From Desulfovermiculus halophilus DSM 18834 (GTDB taxonomy: Bacteria > Desulfobacterota > Desulfovibrionia > Desulfovibrionales > Desulfothermaceae), in the NCBI RefSeq assembly GCF_000620765.1, contig NZ_JIAK01000007.1:150916-214915 (forward strand): a DNA stretch of 64,000 bases, given 5' to 3'. This document shows positions 1-7,270 of this stretch, one piece after another. The notes under the pieces were generated by a model, which saw only the letters and a list, made by a program, of their open reading frames with translations, did no database searches and was not told the DNA's origin. The stretch's first letter is position 1. The number at the start of each line of letters is the position of its first letter. A program made the position numbers and the translations under genes.

Positions 1-318
1 ATATGTGGGCAAAAGTCCCAATACCACCGTGGGAATAGCCATCATGGCCACGGAGATAAACATGGCAGTGCTTCGGCTGACGGTGTCCCCCAGCCAGCCG
101 AAGGCGGCCGAGCCCAAGGGGCGCATGATGAAACCGGCAGCGAACACGCCATATGTAGCCAAGAGTGAAGCCACGGTATTTTCGCTGGGGAAGAAGAGGG
201 CTGCCAGGATAGAGGCCATGTAGCCGTAGAGTGCAAAATCATACCACTCCATTATGTTGCCGATCACACCCGCAGCAACAGCAGTCTTGCGTTGATTCTT
301 TTCCAGATGGAAAACCAC
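1..318 (-). CDS. MFS transporter, MHS (ProP/KgtP-like) family, N-terminal part
   Basis: The window edge cuts this gene; only the first 106 codons are present. The translation contains GNIMEWYDFALYGYM in the first membrane segment, typical of metabolite:H+ symporters (MHS family: ProP, KgtP, ShiA), followed by a second segment and the loop GWLGDTVSR, which fits the MFS motif between helices 2 and 3. I place the start at a GTG because an AGGAGG sits nine bases upstream; no ATG fits as well. The substrate cannot be told from this fragment; organic acids or betaine/proline are usual for the family. A good sigma-70 promoter lies about 90 bp upstream. It is divergent from the toxin-antitoxin pair that follows. 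Confidence 0.85.
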   Translation of the reverse strand, partial: MVFHLEKNQRKTAVAAGVIGNIMEWYDFALYGYMASILAALFFPSENTVASLLATYGVFAAGFIMRPLGSAAFGWLGDTVSRSTAMFISVAMMAIPTVVLGLLPTY

Positions 319-414
319 GTTGTCAAACCTCCTTCTATGGACAGAAAACAGCTTGTTTGGTGAAATGTAAGCCATGCACAGAGGATGGTAGCTGATACCA
401 AACTTCTCACTTGA

Positions 415-442
415 ACTATAATCTCAGCAGGTAAGCTGTCAA
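415..442 (-). promoter_or_regulatory. sigma-70 promoter for the MFS transporter
   Basis: On the minus strand there is a perfect TTGACA (437-442) and TATAGT (415-420) separated by 16 bases. It points at the MFS gene and would give a leader of roughly 90 nucleotides. Confidence 0.6.
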
Positions 443-558
443 ATTATAAGGATATGCTGGAAAAGCTTGACACCAGTTGTACCGGGTCAATTGAGACTTA
501 TGGCCTGGACGTACATAAGCCAAAGGGTTGGTTGCGTTGTATGCAGGCAGGAAAATTT

Positions 559-918
559 ATGGATAGGATGGTGGATCTCATCCAGGCTAATTTTGAAGTA
601 GATGCCATCTATCTCTATGGTTCCCGGGCCAAGGGCAGGGAACGGCCGGACAGTGACTGGGATCTGGCAGTCTTGTTTTCCGTGTTTGAGCCCGATCTCT
701 TTGAACGAGTGCTGCGACCGCAGAAAGTGGAGGAGGTCCTGCAGAGGGAGCTATTGATGTATGATCAGGTTTCTGTTGTGGATTTGGAAATTGTTCCCCC
801 TGCATTGCAGATGAATATCATCATGGGCCAGAGGATCTATGACCGGCTGGTTCCCCATGTGCGCCGGGTCGAATACTCGATCATATCCAAGATTGAAAAG
901 GACTATGTATATGACTGA
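559..918 (+). CDS. mntA: MntA-type nucleotidyltransferase antitoxin
   Basis: A 119-residue minimal nucleotidyltransferase. It has the full GSx10DxD signature (YGSRAKG then DSDWD), the metal and nucleotide site of the family. In characterised MntA/HepT pairs the antitoxin neutralises its partner by adding AMP units to a tyrosine of the toxin. The reading frame is open further upstream (to 454), but I prefer the ATG at 559: it has an AGGAAA just before it and gives the usual protein length. The stop overlaps the start of the next gene by eight bases, so the two are translationally coupled. The pair is inserted between a divergent transporter and a cation exchanger. Confidence 0.88.
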   Translation: MDRMVDLIQANFEVDAIYLYGSRAKGRERPDSDWDLAVLFSVFEPDLFERVLRPQKVEEVLQRELLMYDQVSVVDLEIVPPALQMNIIMGQRIYDRLVPHVRRVEYSIISKIEKDYVYD

Positions 919-1321
919 CCGGGATTACCTGTATGAGCAGGAGCAACAACAGCATATTACCAGGATGCTGCGGATCTTGGATGCCTATCAGGTGAAGAAC
1001 AATCTGACTGAAACCGATATGCTGGCCATTGAGCGTGGTTTGCAGGTTTTGGTGGAATCACTTATTGGATTCTCCAGGTATGTTGCAGATGTCTATTTGG
1101 GGATTAAGGTTTCCAAAAGCAGAGAAGCCATAGATGTTTTGAAACGAAACGGGATTATTAATACTGATGAGCATAAGATGTTGCAAAGCATGGTCGGGTG
1201 TCGCAATGTCCTGGTTCATGATTATCTCAATGTCGATGAAACGATTATTCAGGCTATAGTTATGAAAAAAGAGTACGCATGCATTGCCAAAATCTTTGCT
1301 AAAATCCAGGGAGTACTTTGA
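911..1321 (+). CDS. hepT: HepT-like HEPN toxin (DUF86)
   Basis: A 136-residue, mostly helical HEPN-domain protein. The active-site motif Rx4HxY is intact near the C-terminal half (RNVLVHDY), which suggests a functional RNase toxin; the tyrosine is the residue AMPylated by MntA in studied homologues. The start chosen is the ATG overlapping the end of mntA, giving the normal length of the family. The last three bases overlap the TTG start of the downstream exchanger, so the three genes may be co-transcribed, although that exchanger is unlikely to be part of the toxin system. Confidence 0.88.
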   Translation: MTDRDYLYEQEQQQHITRMLRILDAYQVKNNLTETDMLAIERGLQVLVESLIGFSRYVADVYLGIKVSKSREAIDVLKRNGIINTDEHKMLQSMVGCRNVLVHDYLNVDETIIQAIVMKKEYACIAKIFAKIQGVL

Positions 1322-2352
1322 TCGAAGAGGTGCTGATCTGGGCTGCTGTTGCTGTTGTGGGGACTGCTGTTGTCTGGAAGGGAAGCGGCCTGCTTGAAGT
1401 GGCCAGTGAACGGCTTTCCATCTACTATGGGCTGCCGGATATCGTCCAGGGATCGATCATTGTGGCTATCGGGTCCAGCTTTCCGGAGCTGGCTACGGTG
1501 GTTGTTTCCACTCTGGTTCACGGGACATTCGAGCTCGGCGTTTCGGCAATCGTCGGCTCGGCCCTGTTCAATATCTTGATTATTCCCGCCTTGTCCGGCT
1601 TGCTGGGAAATGAGCAGCTGACCTCGAATCGAGACCTGGTGTACAAGGAAAGCCAGTTCTATATGATCGCCATAGCGGTCCTGCTGCTGACCTTCTCTTT
1701 TGCTGTCATCTATCACCCTGTTCCGTCTGCGGATGGTTTGCTCATGGGAGAGATGACCCGGGGGTTGGCCCTGCTCCCCTTGGGCCTGTACGCGGTGTAT
1801 ATTTTCATCCAATACCAGGACAGCATAGAATTTGTGTCTGAGGTGGACGGATCGTATGTCCGGCCGGAGGCCGAATGGCTCACATTGGGGCTGGCCCTGG
1901 GGTTGATCCTGGTCGGGGTCGAGGGCTTGGTCCGGGCGGCGGTGAATTTCGGCCGGATCCTGGATACCCCGGACTTTCTATGGGGTATAACCATCGTGGC
2001 TGCCGGAACATCCATCCCGGATGGCTTTGTTTCGGTCCGAGCGGCCCAAAACGGCCGCAGCCTGACCAGCACGGCCAATGTGCTGGGCAGCAATATCTTT
2101 GATCTCCTGTGCTGTATTCCCCTAGGGATCCTCATCGCCGGGACAGCAACCATAAATTTCTCCCTGACCGCTCCGCTCATGGCAGTCCTCACCCTGGCCA
2201 CTCTGATCCTGTTCTTGATGATGCGCACCCATATGGTCCTCACCCGGCAGGAAGCGTTGGGCTTGCTCGGGTTCTATGCCCTTTTCGTCATCTGGGCCGC
2301 TCTGGAGAGCTTTCAGGCCATAGATGTGCTGGCCTACATCCCGCATCGATGA
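1318..2352 (+). CDS. Ca2+/Na+ antiporter (CaCA family, YrbG-like)
   Basis: A 344-residue integral membrane protein with about ten hydrophobic segments. The two alpha-repeats of the CaCA superfamily are visible: AIGSSFPELATVVVST near residue 50 and VAAGTSIPDGFVSVRAA near residue 230, each containing the G(S/T)S.PE/D ion-site core. It probably exchanges Ca2+ (or K+) for Na+ or H+ across the inner membrane. The start is a TTG whose last two bases are part of the hepT stop; a GGGAG lies five bases before it. A possible promoter and terminator pair follows the gene. Confidence 0.88.
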   Translation: MIEEVLIWAAVAVVGTAVVWKGSGLLEVASERLSIYYGLPDIVQGSIIVAIGSSFPELATVVVSTLVHGTFELGVSAIVGSALFNILIIPALSGLLGNEQLTSNRDLVYKESQFYMIAIAVLLLTFSFAVIYHPVPSADGLLMGEMTRGLALLPLGLYAVYIFIQYQDSIEFVSEVDGSYVRPEAEWLTLGLALGLILVGVEGLVRAAVNFGRILDTPDFLWGITIVAAGTSIPDGFVSVRAAQNGRSLTSTANVLGSNIFDLLCCIPLGILIAGTATINFSLTAPLMAVLTLATLILFLMMRTHMVLTRQEALGLLGFYALFVIWAALESFQAIDVLAYIPHR

Positions 2353-2376
2353 ATGTATTCTCAGGCGTGAAAAGTC

Positions 2377-2405
2377 TTGACAGCCGGGAGGATTTGGCTC
2401 ATGAT
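2377..2405 (+). promoter_or_regulatory. candidate sigma-70 promoter
   Basis: TTGACA at 2377-2382, 17 bases, CATGAT at 2400-2405. It lies downstream of the exchanger gene and would start a transcript at about 2412 that ends at the strong terminator at 2549-2580. Confidence 0.45.
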
Positions 2406-2411
2406 TCGTTC

Positions 2412-2580
2412 CATGACTCAAAACAACTGTTTGGACCTTTTTCTTCCTCCTCGTGTTCAGGCCTGGGCTTGGCGGTTCTGGCCACAGGTAAAGTGCGGTC
2501 CAAACAGGGGTGGATTATAGACAGACACGGCATGCAGCCGAGATTTTGGGCCGCGAGCACTCCAGCTTGCGGCCTTTTTT
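2412..2580 (+). ncRNA. candidate structured small RNA or attenuated leader
   Basis: Between the exchanger and the TRAP operon a promoter-like sequence is followed by an 11-bp perfect inverted repeat (CTGTTTGGACC at 2427-2437 and its complement at 2497-2507). The enclosed part contains a smaller CCTG/CAGG stem, and a rho-independent terminator follows. This could be a free-standing RNA of about 165 nucleotides or a leader that attenuates dctP. It does not match the conserved cores I know for 6S, SRP RNA or tmRNA, so I name no family. Confidence 0.35.
2549..2580 (+). terminator. rho-independent terminator before dctP
   Basis: Ten-pair stem (GGCCGCGAGC paired with GCTTGCGGCC, one G-U pair) with loop ACTCCA, followed by six T. 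Confidence 0.8.
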
Positions 2581-2625
2581 GTGTCCACGAATGATATGAA
2601 ACACGCACAAATCAACGGAGGGGCT

Positions 2626-3636
2626 ATGAACAGACTGACGGCACTCGGGGGCTTTATCCTGCTTGCAGTCCTGAGCGGAACGGTGGAGGCCAAGGAGATT
2701 GTGCTCAATTACGCCAACTTCCCCCCGGCCCAGACCTTTCCCTGTGTGCAGATGGAGCGGTGGAAGGCCGAGGTCGAGGAGCGAACCAACGGCAAGGTCC
2801 AGATCAATACTTTTCCCGGCGGGACCCTGCTCGGGGCCAAGGCCATGTTTCGGGGAGTGGCCCAGGGCCAGGCGGATATCGGCTGTTCGAGCATGGCCTA
2901 TCTGCCGGGGGTCTTTCCTCTGACCTCAGCCGTGGGGCTGCCGGTGGGTTTTACCTCAGCGGAAACAGCCAGCCTAGTATTGTGGGATGTGTACACCAAG
3001 TATGCGCCGGAGGAGTTTTCCGAAGTTAAGGTGCTGACCATGTTTACCTCTGCCCCCTCCAATCTGATGTCTAAGAAAAGAGTTGCGGCTTTGGAAGATT
3101 TCCAGGGCCTGGAAATCAGAGCTTCTGGGAGCTTGTCCCGGAGCCTGGAACTGTTGGGGGCCACTCCGGTGTCCATGCCCATGTCCGAGACGCCGGAAGC
3201 CCTGCAAAAGGGGGTTGTCCAGGGCCTGCTGTCTTCCCTGGAAGTCCTCAAGGATTTCAATTACGCCGCCTATTGTCCGTATCAGACGATTTTAAACCTT
3301 CAGGTCTATCCGTTTGCCGTGGTCATGAATAAAGATGTCTGGAACAGCCTGCCTGCGGATGTCCAGGAAGTGATGAATGATCTGGGACCGGAGCAGGCCG
3401 AATGGACCGGGGAGTATATGGACCGGCATGTTCAGGAGGCGCTGGCCTATGCACAACAAGAGCATTCCACACAGGTGGACAGGCTCCCGGACACGGATAT
3501 GCGGGAGATGCAGGCCAAGGTAGCTCCGATTATCGAGGAATGGAAACAGGAAGCCGCGGACGCAGGTCTGCCCGCAGAGGAGATATACCAGGATATGCTG
3601 GCCTTGAAAGAAAGATATGCACAAGATGAGCAATAA
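2626..3636 (+). CDS. dctP: TRAP transporter substrate-binding protein DctP
   Basis: A 336-residue periplasmic protein with a clear Sec signal peptide ending near VEAKE. The body has the DctP fold: FPGGTLLG, GQADIG, the binding arginine region LEIRASG, and the EALQKGVVQGLLSS segment. In this family a conserved arginine binds a carboxylate, so the ligand is probably an organic acid; no specific ligand can be assigned. The ATG at 2626 is preceded by GGAGGGG; upstream in-frame codons lack such a site. It is followed by dctQ and dctM in the usual order. Confidence 0.9.
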   Translation: MNRLTALGGFILLAVLSGTVEAKEIVLNYANFPPAQTFPCVQMERWKAEVEERTNGKVQINTFPGGTLLGAKAMFRGVAQGQADIGCSSMAYLPGVFPLTSAVGLPVGFTSAETASLVLWDVYTKYAPEEFSEVKVLTMFTSAPSNLMSKKRVAALEDFQGLEIRASGSLSRSLELLGATPVSMPMSETPEALQKGVVQGLLSSLEVLKDFNYAAYCPYQTILNLQVYPFAVVMNKDVWNSLPADVQEVMNDLGPEQAEWTGEYMDRHVQEALAYAQQEHSTQVDRLPDTDMREMQAKVAPIIEEWKQEAADAGLPAEEIYQDMLALKERYAQDEQ

Positions 3637-3719
3637 AGGCCAAAACAACGACCTGGAATTAGCCCGCGTGCCTGTGTCTTGGCAGGCATGCGGGGTGATA
3701 TGAAAGGAGAAGGGACGGT

Positions 3720-4217
3720 ATGGATTGCACGCGGCAGAGGACACACCTGTTGCAGCTTCTGAACAGGATAAGCACCGGCGTCGGAGCTGGTGTCCTGTTT
3801 TGCATGGTTGCTCTGGGCAGCGCCAACATGGTTTTGCGCAGTCTGGGCCTGCCGGTGACCGGGACGTATGAACTGATGGGGCTGGGCGGGGCCATGATCG
3901 CCGCACTGGCTATGGGCGGGACTCAGGAGGCCAGGGGGCATATCCAGGTTAACTTCTTCGATCAGATGCTTCCTGGTCTCCTCCGCAGGGGATTGGATGC
4001 GGCTGCCTCCTTGGTGGCCGCCCTGTTTTTCAGTCTCCTTGCCTGGCGGATGTTTCTGCTCAGCCGGGACCTGAAAACGAGCGGCGAACTATCCGAGACC
4101 CTTCATCTTCCCTATTATCCAGCAGTCATCCTCGTGGGGCTGGGATTTCTTGGCCTGGTCCTGAACCTCCTTTTTCAGGCCTGGGCTTCTCTGAAGGGCA
4201 GGGGAGGAGAGGGATGA
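3720..4217 (+). CDS. dctQ: TRAP transporter small permease DctQ
   Basis: A 165-residue protein with four hydrophobic segments, as expected for DctQ, the small membrane subunit that links binding protein and large permease. The start has AAAGGAG upstream. Its last four bases overlap the start of dctM (ATGA), so the two subunits are made together. It is separated from dctP by 83 bp. Confidence 0.88.
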   Translation: MDCTRQRTHLLQLLNRISTGVGAGVLFCMVALGSANMVLRSLGLPVTGTYELMGLGGAMIAALAMGGTQEARGHIQVNFFDQMLPGLLRRGLDAAASLVAALFFSLLAWRMFLLSRDLKTSGELSETLHLPYYPAVILVGLGFLGLVLNLLFQAWASLKGRGGEG

Positions 4218-5527
4218 GCGCGACTGCTGTGGGTATCCTGGGGATCCTGATTCTGTTGGGAGCCATATTCTTTCTGCGCATACCAGTTGGCTTTGCCATG
4301 GCTATGGTCGGTTTTTTGGGCTTTTGGAAAGTGATTAATCTGCAGGCCGCCCTGGGCATGATCAGCGAGCAGACCTGGGAGGTGTTCTCGTCCTACGGGT
4401 TGACCGTGATCCCGCTGTTTATCCTCATGGGCCAGATCTGTTTTTATGCCGGGGTCAACCAGCGCATGTACCGTGCGGCACATGCCTGGCTGGGGCATGT
4501 CCGGGGCGGTCTGGCCATGGCTACGGTTTTGGCCTGTGCCGGGTTTGCGGCTATATGCGGATCGAACACGGCCACAGCCGCAACCATGAGCAGCGTGGCC
4601 CTGCCGGAAATGAAAAAATACGCCTACAGCCCCATGTTCAGTTCCGGGGTGGTGGCCAGCGGAGCTACCCTGGGCGTGCTCATTCCTCCCAGCGTGGTCC
4701 TGATCATTATCGGCCTGCAGACCGGACAGTCCATCGGGGTCCTGTTCTGGGCCAGCCTCGGTCCCGGCCTTGTCCTCAGCCTGCTGTTCCTTCTGGCCAT
4801 TTGGGCAGTCTGCACCTGGAACCCGAGCCTGGGGCCGGGGTGTGAACATGCAAGCTGGACCCAGCGTCTGCGCTCTCTGGCCGGAGCTGTTGAGATGCTC
4901 CTTTTGTTCGCCCTGATCATGGTCGGTCTGATGGTCGGGTTTTTCACCCCGACCGAAGCCGGCGCGGCAGGCGCGGCCCTGGCCCTGATCATCAGCATGG
5001 CCGGGCGTCGACTGTCCTGGACCAATCTGTGGAAGGCCTTTGACGACACATTGCGCATTTCGTGCATGATCATGGTCATTATCCTTGGAGCGGTTATTTT
5101 CGGCCGCTTTTTGACCGTGACCAGGGTTCCATACGAGATTTCCGGTCTGGTGGCCTCCATGTCCATATCCCCGGTGATGGTCATGGCCTGCATCTTCTGC
5201 ATCTACCTCCTGGGCGGGGCGATTATGGATGCGTTGGCCCTGCTTTTGATCACCATCCCCATCTTTTTCCCGGTGGCCCAGTCTTTGGGCTACGATCCGG
5301 CCTGGTTTGCAGTCTGGATTACCCTGGTGACCACTATGGGGGCGGTAACCCCGCCGGTGGGCATAAATACCTTTATCGTCGCCTCCATGGACCGGGAGGT
5401 GAGCCTGGCTATGGTGTACAAAGGGGTTGGGTTGTTGTTGCCGTGTTTTGTTGTCTGTGTTGTCCTGTTGCTGTTGTGGCCGGATCTGGCCCTGTGGCTG
5501 CCCAGAGTGCTGGGGGTGGGGCATTAG
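4214..5527 (+). CDS. dctM: TRAP transporter large permease DctM
   Basis: A 437-residue, strongly hydrophobic protein with about twelve membrane segments. It has family landmarks such as GVLIPPSVVLIIIG, FTPTEAGAAGA and GAVTPPVGINTF. It uses a Na+ or H+ gradient to drive uptake of the ligand delivered by the dctP product. It is the third gene of a dctPQM operon and overlaps dctQ by four bases. Confidence 0.92.
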   Translation: MSATAVGILGILILLGAIFFLRIPVGFAMAMVGFLGFWKVINLQAALGMISEQTWEVFSSYGLTVIPLFILMGQICFYAGVNQRMYRAAHAWLGHVRGGLAMATVLACAGFAAICGSNTATAATMSSVALPEMKKYAYSPMFSSGVVASGATLGVLIPPSVVLIIIGLQTGQSIGVLFWASLGPGLVLSLLFLLAIWAVCTWNPSLGPGCEHASWTQRLRSLAGAVEMLLLFALIMVGLMVGFFTPTEAGAAGAALALIISMAGRRLSWTNLWKAFDDTLRISCMIMVIILGAVIFGRFLTVTRVPYEISGLVASMSISPVMVMACIFCIYLLGGAIMDALALLLITIPIFFPVAQSLGYDPAWFAVWITLVTTMGAVTPPVGINTFIVASMDREVSLAMVYKGVGLLLPCFVVCVVLLLLWPDLALWLPRVLGVGH

Positions 5528-5572
5528 GCAATGCTGCGGGAAGCGCAGCAAACAGAATATAAGGAGATATCG

Positions 5573-5992
5573 TTGTCTGAATATCCAAACGTTCCAATAG
5601 TGGCTGTGGGCGGTGTGCTGATTCAGCATGATCGGATTTTGCTGGTTAAGCGGGGACAGGCCCCATCCCAAGGCTTGTGGACCATCCCAGGGGGACGAGT
5701 AGAGCTGGGTGAAGGCCTCCGGCAGGCCGTTGTCCGTGAAATGCGGGAGGAAACCAGCCTCCAGGTCCGGGTGGGGAAATTGCTCACCCACTTTGAGTAT
5801 GTTGAGCCGGACCCGCAGGAACGGATACGTTTTCATTATCTGATTATGGATTTTCAGGTCTTTGTCGCCTCCGGTCGCTTGTGCCCTGGCGGTGATGCCC
5901 TGGAAGCCGCCTGGTTTGGTCTGCAAGATCTTGACGACTCGGTCATGGCCCAGGGGACCATGGAGATTGCCAGGTCTGTGCTTGAGAAATAG
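5573..5992 (+). CDS. Nudix hydrolase
   Basis: A 139-residue Nudix-fold pyrophosphohydrolase. The Nudix box is present (GGRVELGE then REMREETSL); only the last glycine of the consensus is replaced by serine. The glutamates that hold Mg2+ are all kept, so it is probably active on a nucleoside diphosphate derivative such as an oxidised nucleotide or ADP-ribose. I choose a TTG start at 5573 because AAGGAG lies seven bases before it; an in-frame ATG at 5531 has no ribosome site. It follows dctM closely and may be co-transcribed with it. Confidence 0.85.
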   Translation: MSEYPNVPIVAVGGVLIQHDRILLVKRGQAPSQGLWTIPGGRVELGEGLRQAVVREMREETSLQVRVGKLLTHFEYVEPDPQERIRFHYLIMDFQVFVASGRLCPGGDALEAAWFGLQDLDDSVMAQGTMEIARSVLEK

Positions 5993-6008
5993 GTTTTAGA
6001 TATTGTCC

Positions 6009-6037
6009 TTGACCTCTACGGTTCAAGGCCCTATCCT
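6009..6037 (+). promoter_or_regulatory. promoter of the thi4-thiC operon
   Basis: TTGACC (6009-6014), 17 bases, TATCCT (6032-6037). A start at about 6044 would place the riboswitch at the very 5' end of the transcript. Confidence 0.6.
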
Positions 6038-6046
6038 TTCATCGTT

Positions 6047-6130
6047 CCGATTGGGGTGTTCCGGCAGACGGCCGGGACTGAGAGCATACCCACAGAACCT
6101 GATACAGTTCATGCTGTCGTAGGGAATCGG
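6047..6130 (+). promoter_or_regulatory. TPP riboswitch (THI element)
   Basis: The thi-box core is clear: GGGGTG, CTGAGA, ACCC, GAACCTGATACAG and GTAGGGAA in the right order. CCGATT at 6047-6052 pairs with AATCGG at 6125-6130 to close the P1 stem. It senses thiamine pyrophosphate and should turn off thi4 and thiC when TPP is plentiful. The gene start is about 330 bases further on, so the expression platform is unusually distant or the control is transcriptional. Confidence 0.95.
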
Positions 6131-6383
6131 ATGAGTACTCCTCTCTTTGTCTGTATCTCATCTCTGGATTTGTTCTCGCCTTTGCCGTTCCGGAATCCCC
6201 ATTAGCAGCCATAGGAATGCGCATCAGCTGAGCTGATTGCAGGACGTTTGTTGCCGTGCCGGCCATGGTCCGGTTGTGCCAGCGGCCGACGCGGTGCGGA
6301 GCAGATGGGGCGCTTATGCGCCCCCGAACCTGTTCTTCCTGTTCGCGCTCACCCATGCATTCCTGTGGGGCAGTCTGATTGGG

Positions 6384-6418
6384 TATGCAGATAAGAGCAC
6401 CGTGCTTCTATCTGCATA
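6384..6418 (+). repeat. near-perfect inverted repeat in the thi4 leader
   Basis: TATGCAGATA (6384-6393) and TATCTGCATA (6409-6418) pair perfectly and the inner AGCAC/GTGCT continues the stem. No T-run follows, so it is not a standard terminator. A second hairpin (GGGGCGC TTAT GCGCCCC) lies about 60 bases upstream. They may form the expression platform of the TPP riboswitch. Confidence 0.6.
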
Positions 6419-6461
6419 GGGTTTCTCGGGAATGGTCGTGCATGGGAAAAAGGAGGAGAGC

Positions 6462-7259
6462 ATGGGATTGGAAGAGGTCGTGATCACTGAAGCCATTATG
6501 GATTCCTATTATGAGAAGTTCCGGTCCTGCCTGCAGGTGGACATCGCAGTGGTCGGGGCGGGGCCGTCCGGTTTGACCGCGGCCTGGCATCTGTCCCGCC
6601 AAGGGTGGAACGTGGCTGTGTTTGAGCGCAAGCTCTCCATCGGCGGAGGCATGTGGGGGGGAGGAATGACCTGGAACACAATCGTGGTCCAGGAAGAGGG
6701 GAAAACCGTTCTGGAAGAGGCCGGAGTACCGCTGATCCTTTTCCGGGACGGCTACTACACGGCTGACGCTATTGCCGCAACAACCACCCTGGCTTCCAAG
6801 GCCTGTCTGAGCGGGGCAAAGGTCTTCAACTGCATCAGTGTGGAAGATGTGCTTATTCGAGAGGATGGAGGTCAGAAAAAGGTTACCGGCCTGGTCATTA
6901 ATTCCAGTCCGGTGGAGATAGCCGGCCTGCATATCGATCCTGTGGTTATTGAGAGCAAGTATGTCATTGAAAGCACAGGTCATCCCCTGGAGGTTCTGCA
7001 CACCCTGATCAGGAAAAACGATGTCCGGTTGTTCACCCCTTCCGGAGGTATTGAGGGCGAACAGTCCATGTGGGCCGAACGAGCGGAGCGGACAACAGTG
7101 GAGAACACAAGAGAGATATTTCCGGGGATGTATGTCAGCGGCATGGCCGCGAACGCTTCTTTTGGATCCTACCGGATGGGACCGATCTTCGGCGGGATGC
7201 TCTTGTCCGGACAAAAGGCGGCTCAGCTGATCGACGCCCGGCTGCGGGAGGAAATATAA
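6462..7259 (+). CDS. thi4: sulfide-dependent thiamine thiazole synthase (Thi4 family)
   Basis: A 265-residue flavin-fold enzyme that makes the thiazole phosphate part of thiamine from NAD, glycine and a sulfur source. It has the dinucleotide motif VVGAGPSGL and the Thi4 segment GGGMWGGGM. At the place where yeast Thi4 carries its sulfur-donor cysteine this protein reads AGLHIDP, with histidine. In archaeal and bacterial homologues with histidine the enzyme uses free sulfide and can act many times, which suits a sulfate reducer that makes sulfide. The ATG at 6462 has AGGAGGAG before it. It lies eleven bases upstream of thiC under a TPP riboswitch. Confidence 0.9.
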   Translation: MGLEEVVITEAIMDSYYEKFRSCLQVDIAVVGAGPSGLTAAWHLSRQGWNVAVFERKLSIGGGMWGGGMTWNTIVVQEEGKTVLEEAGVPLILFRDGYYTADAIAATTTLASKACLSGAKVFNCISVEDVLIREDGGQKKVTGLVINSSPVEIAGLHIDPVVIESKYVIESTGHPLEVLHTLIRKNDVRLFTPSGGIEGEQSMWAERAERTTVENTREIFPGMYVSGMAANASFGSYRMGPIFGGMLLSGQKAAQLIDARLREEI

Positions 7260-7270
7260 AGGAGACCGGG

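Noticed and set aside
2412..2580. 6S RNA, SRP RNA or tmRNA at the candidate small RNA
   Set aside because: None of the conserved cores of these RNAs can be found in the sequence.
4175..5926. Open frame of 583 codons on the minus strand opposite dctM and the Nudix gene
   Set aside because: It has no family motifs or ribosome site and is rich in Gln, His and Gly as expected for the complement of GC-rich coding DNA.
6237..6419. Small plus-strand frame of 60 codons in the thi4 leader
   Set aside because: It crosses the inverted repeat, has no ribosome site and lies in a riboswitch leader.
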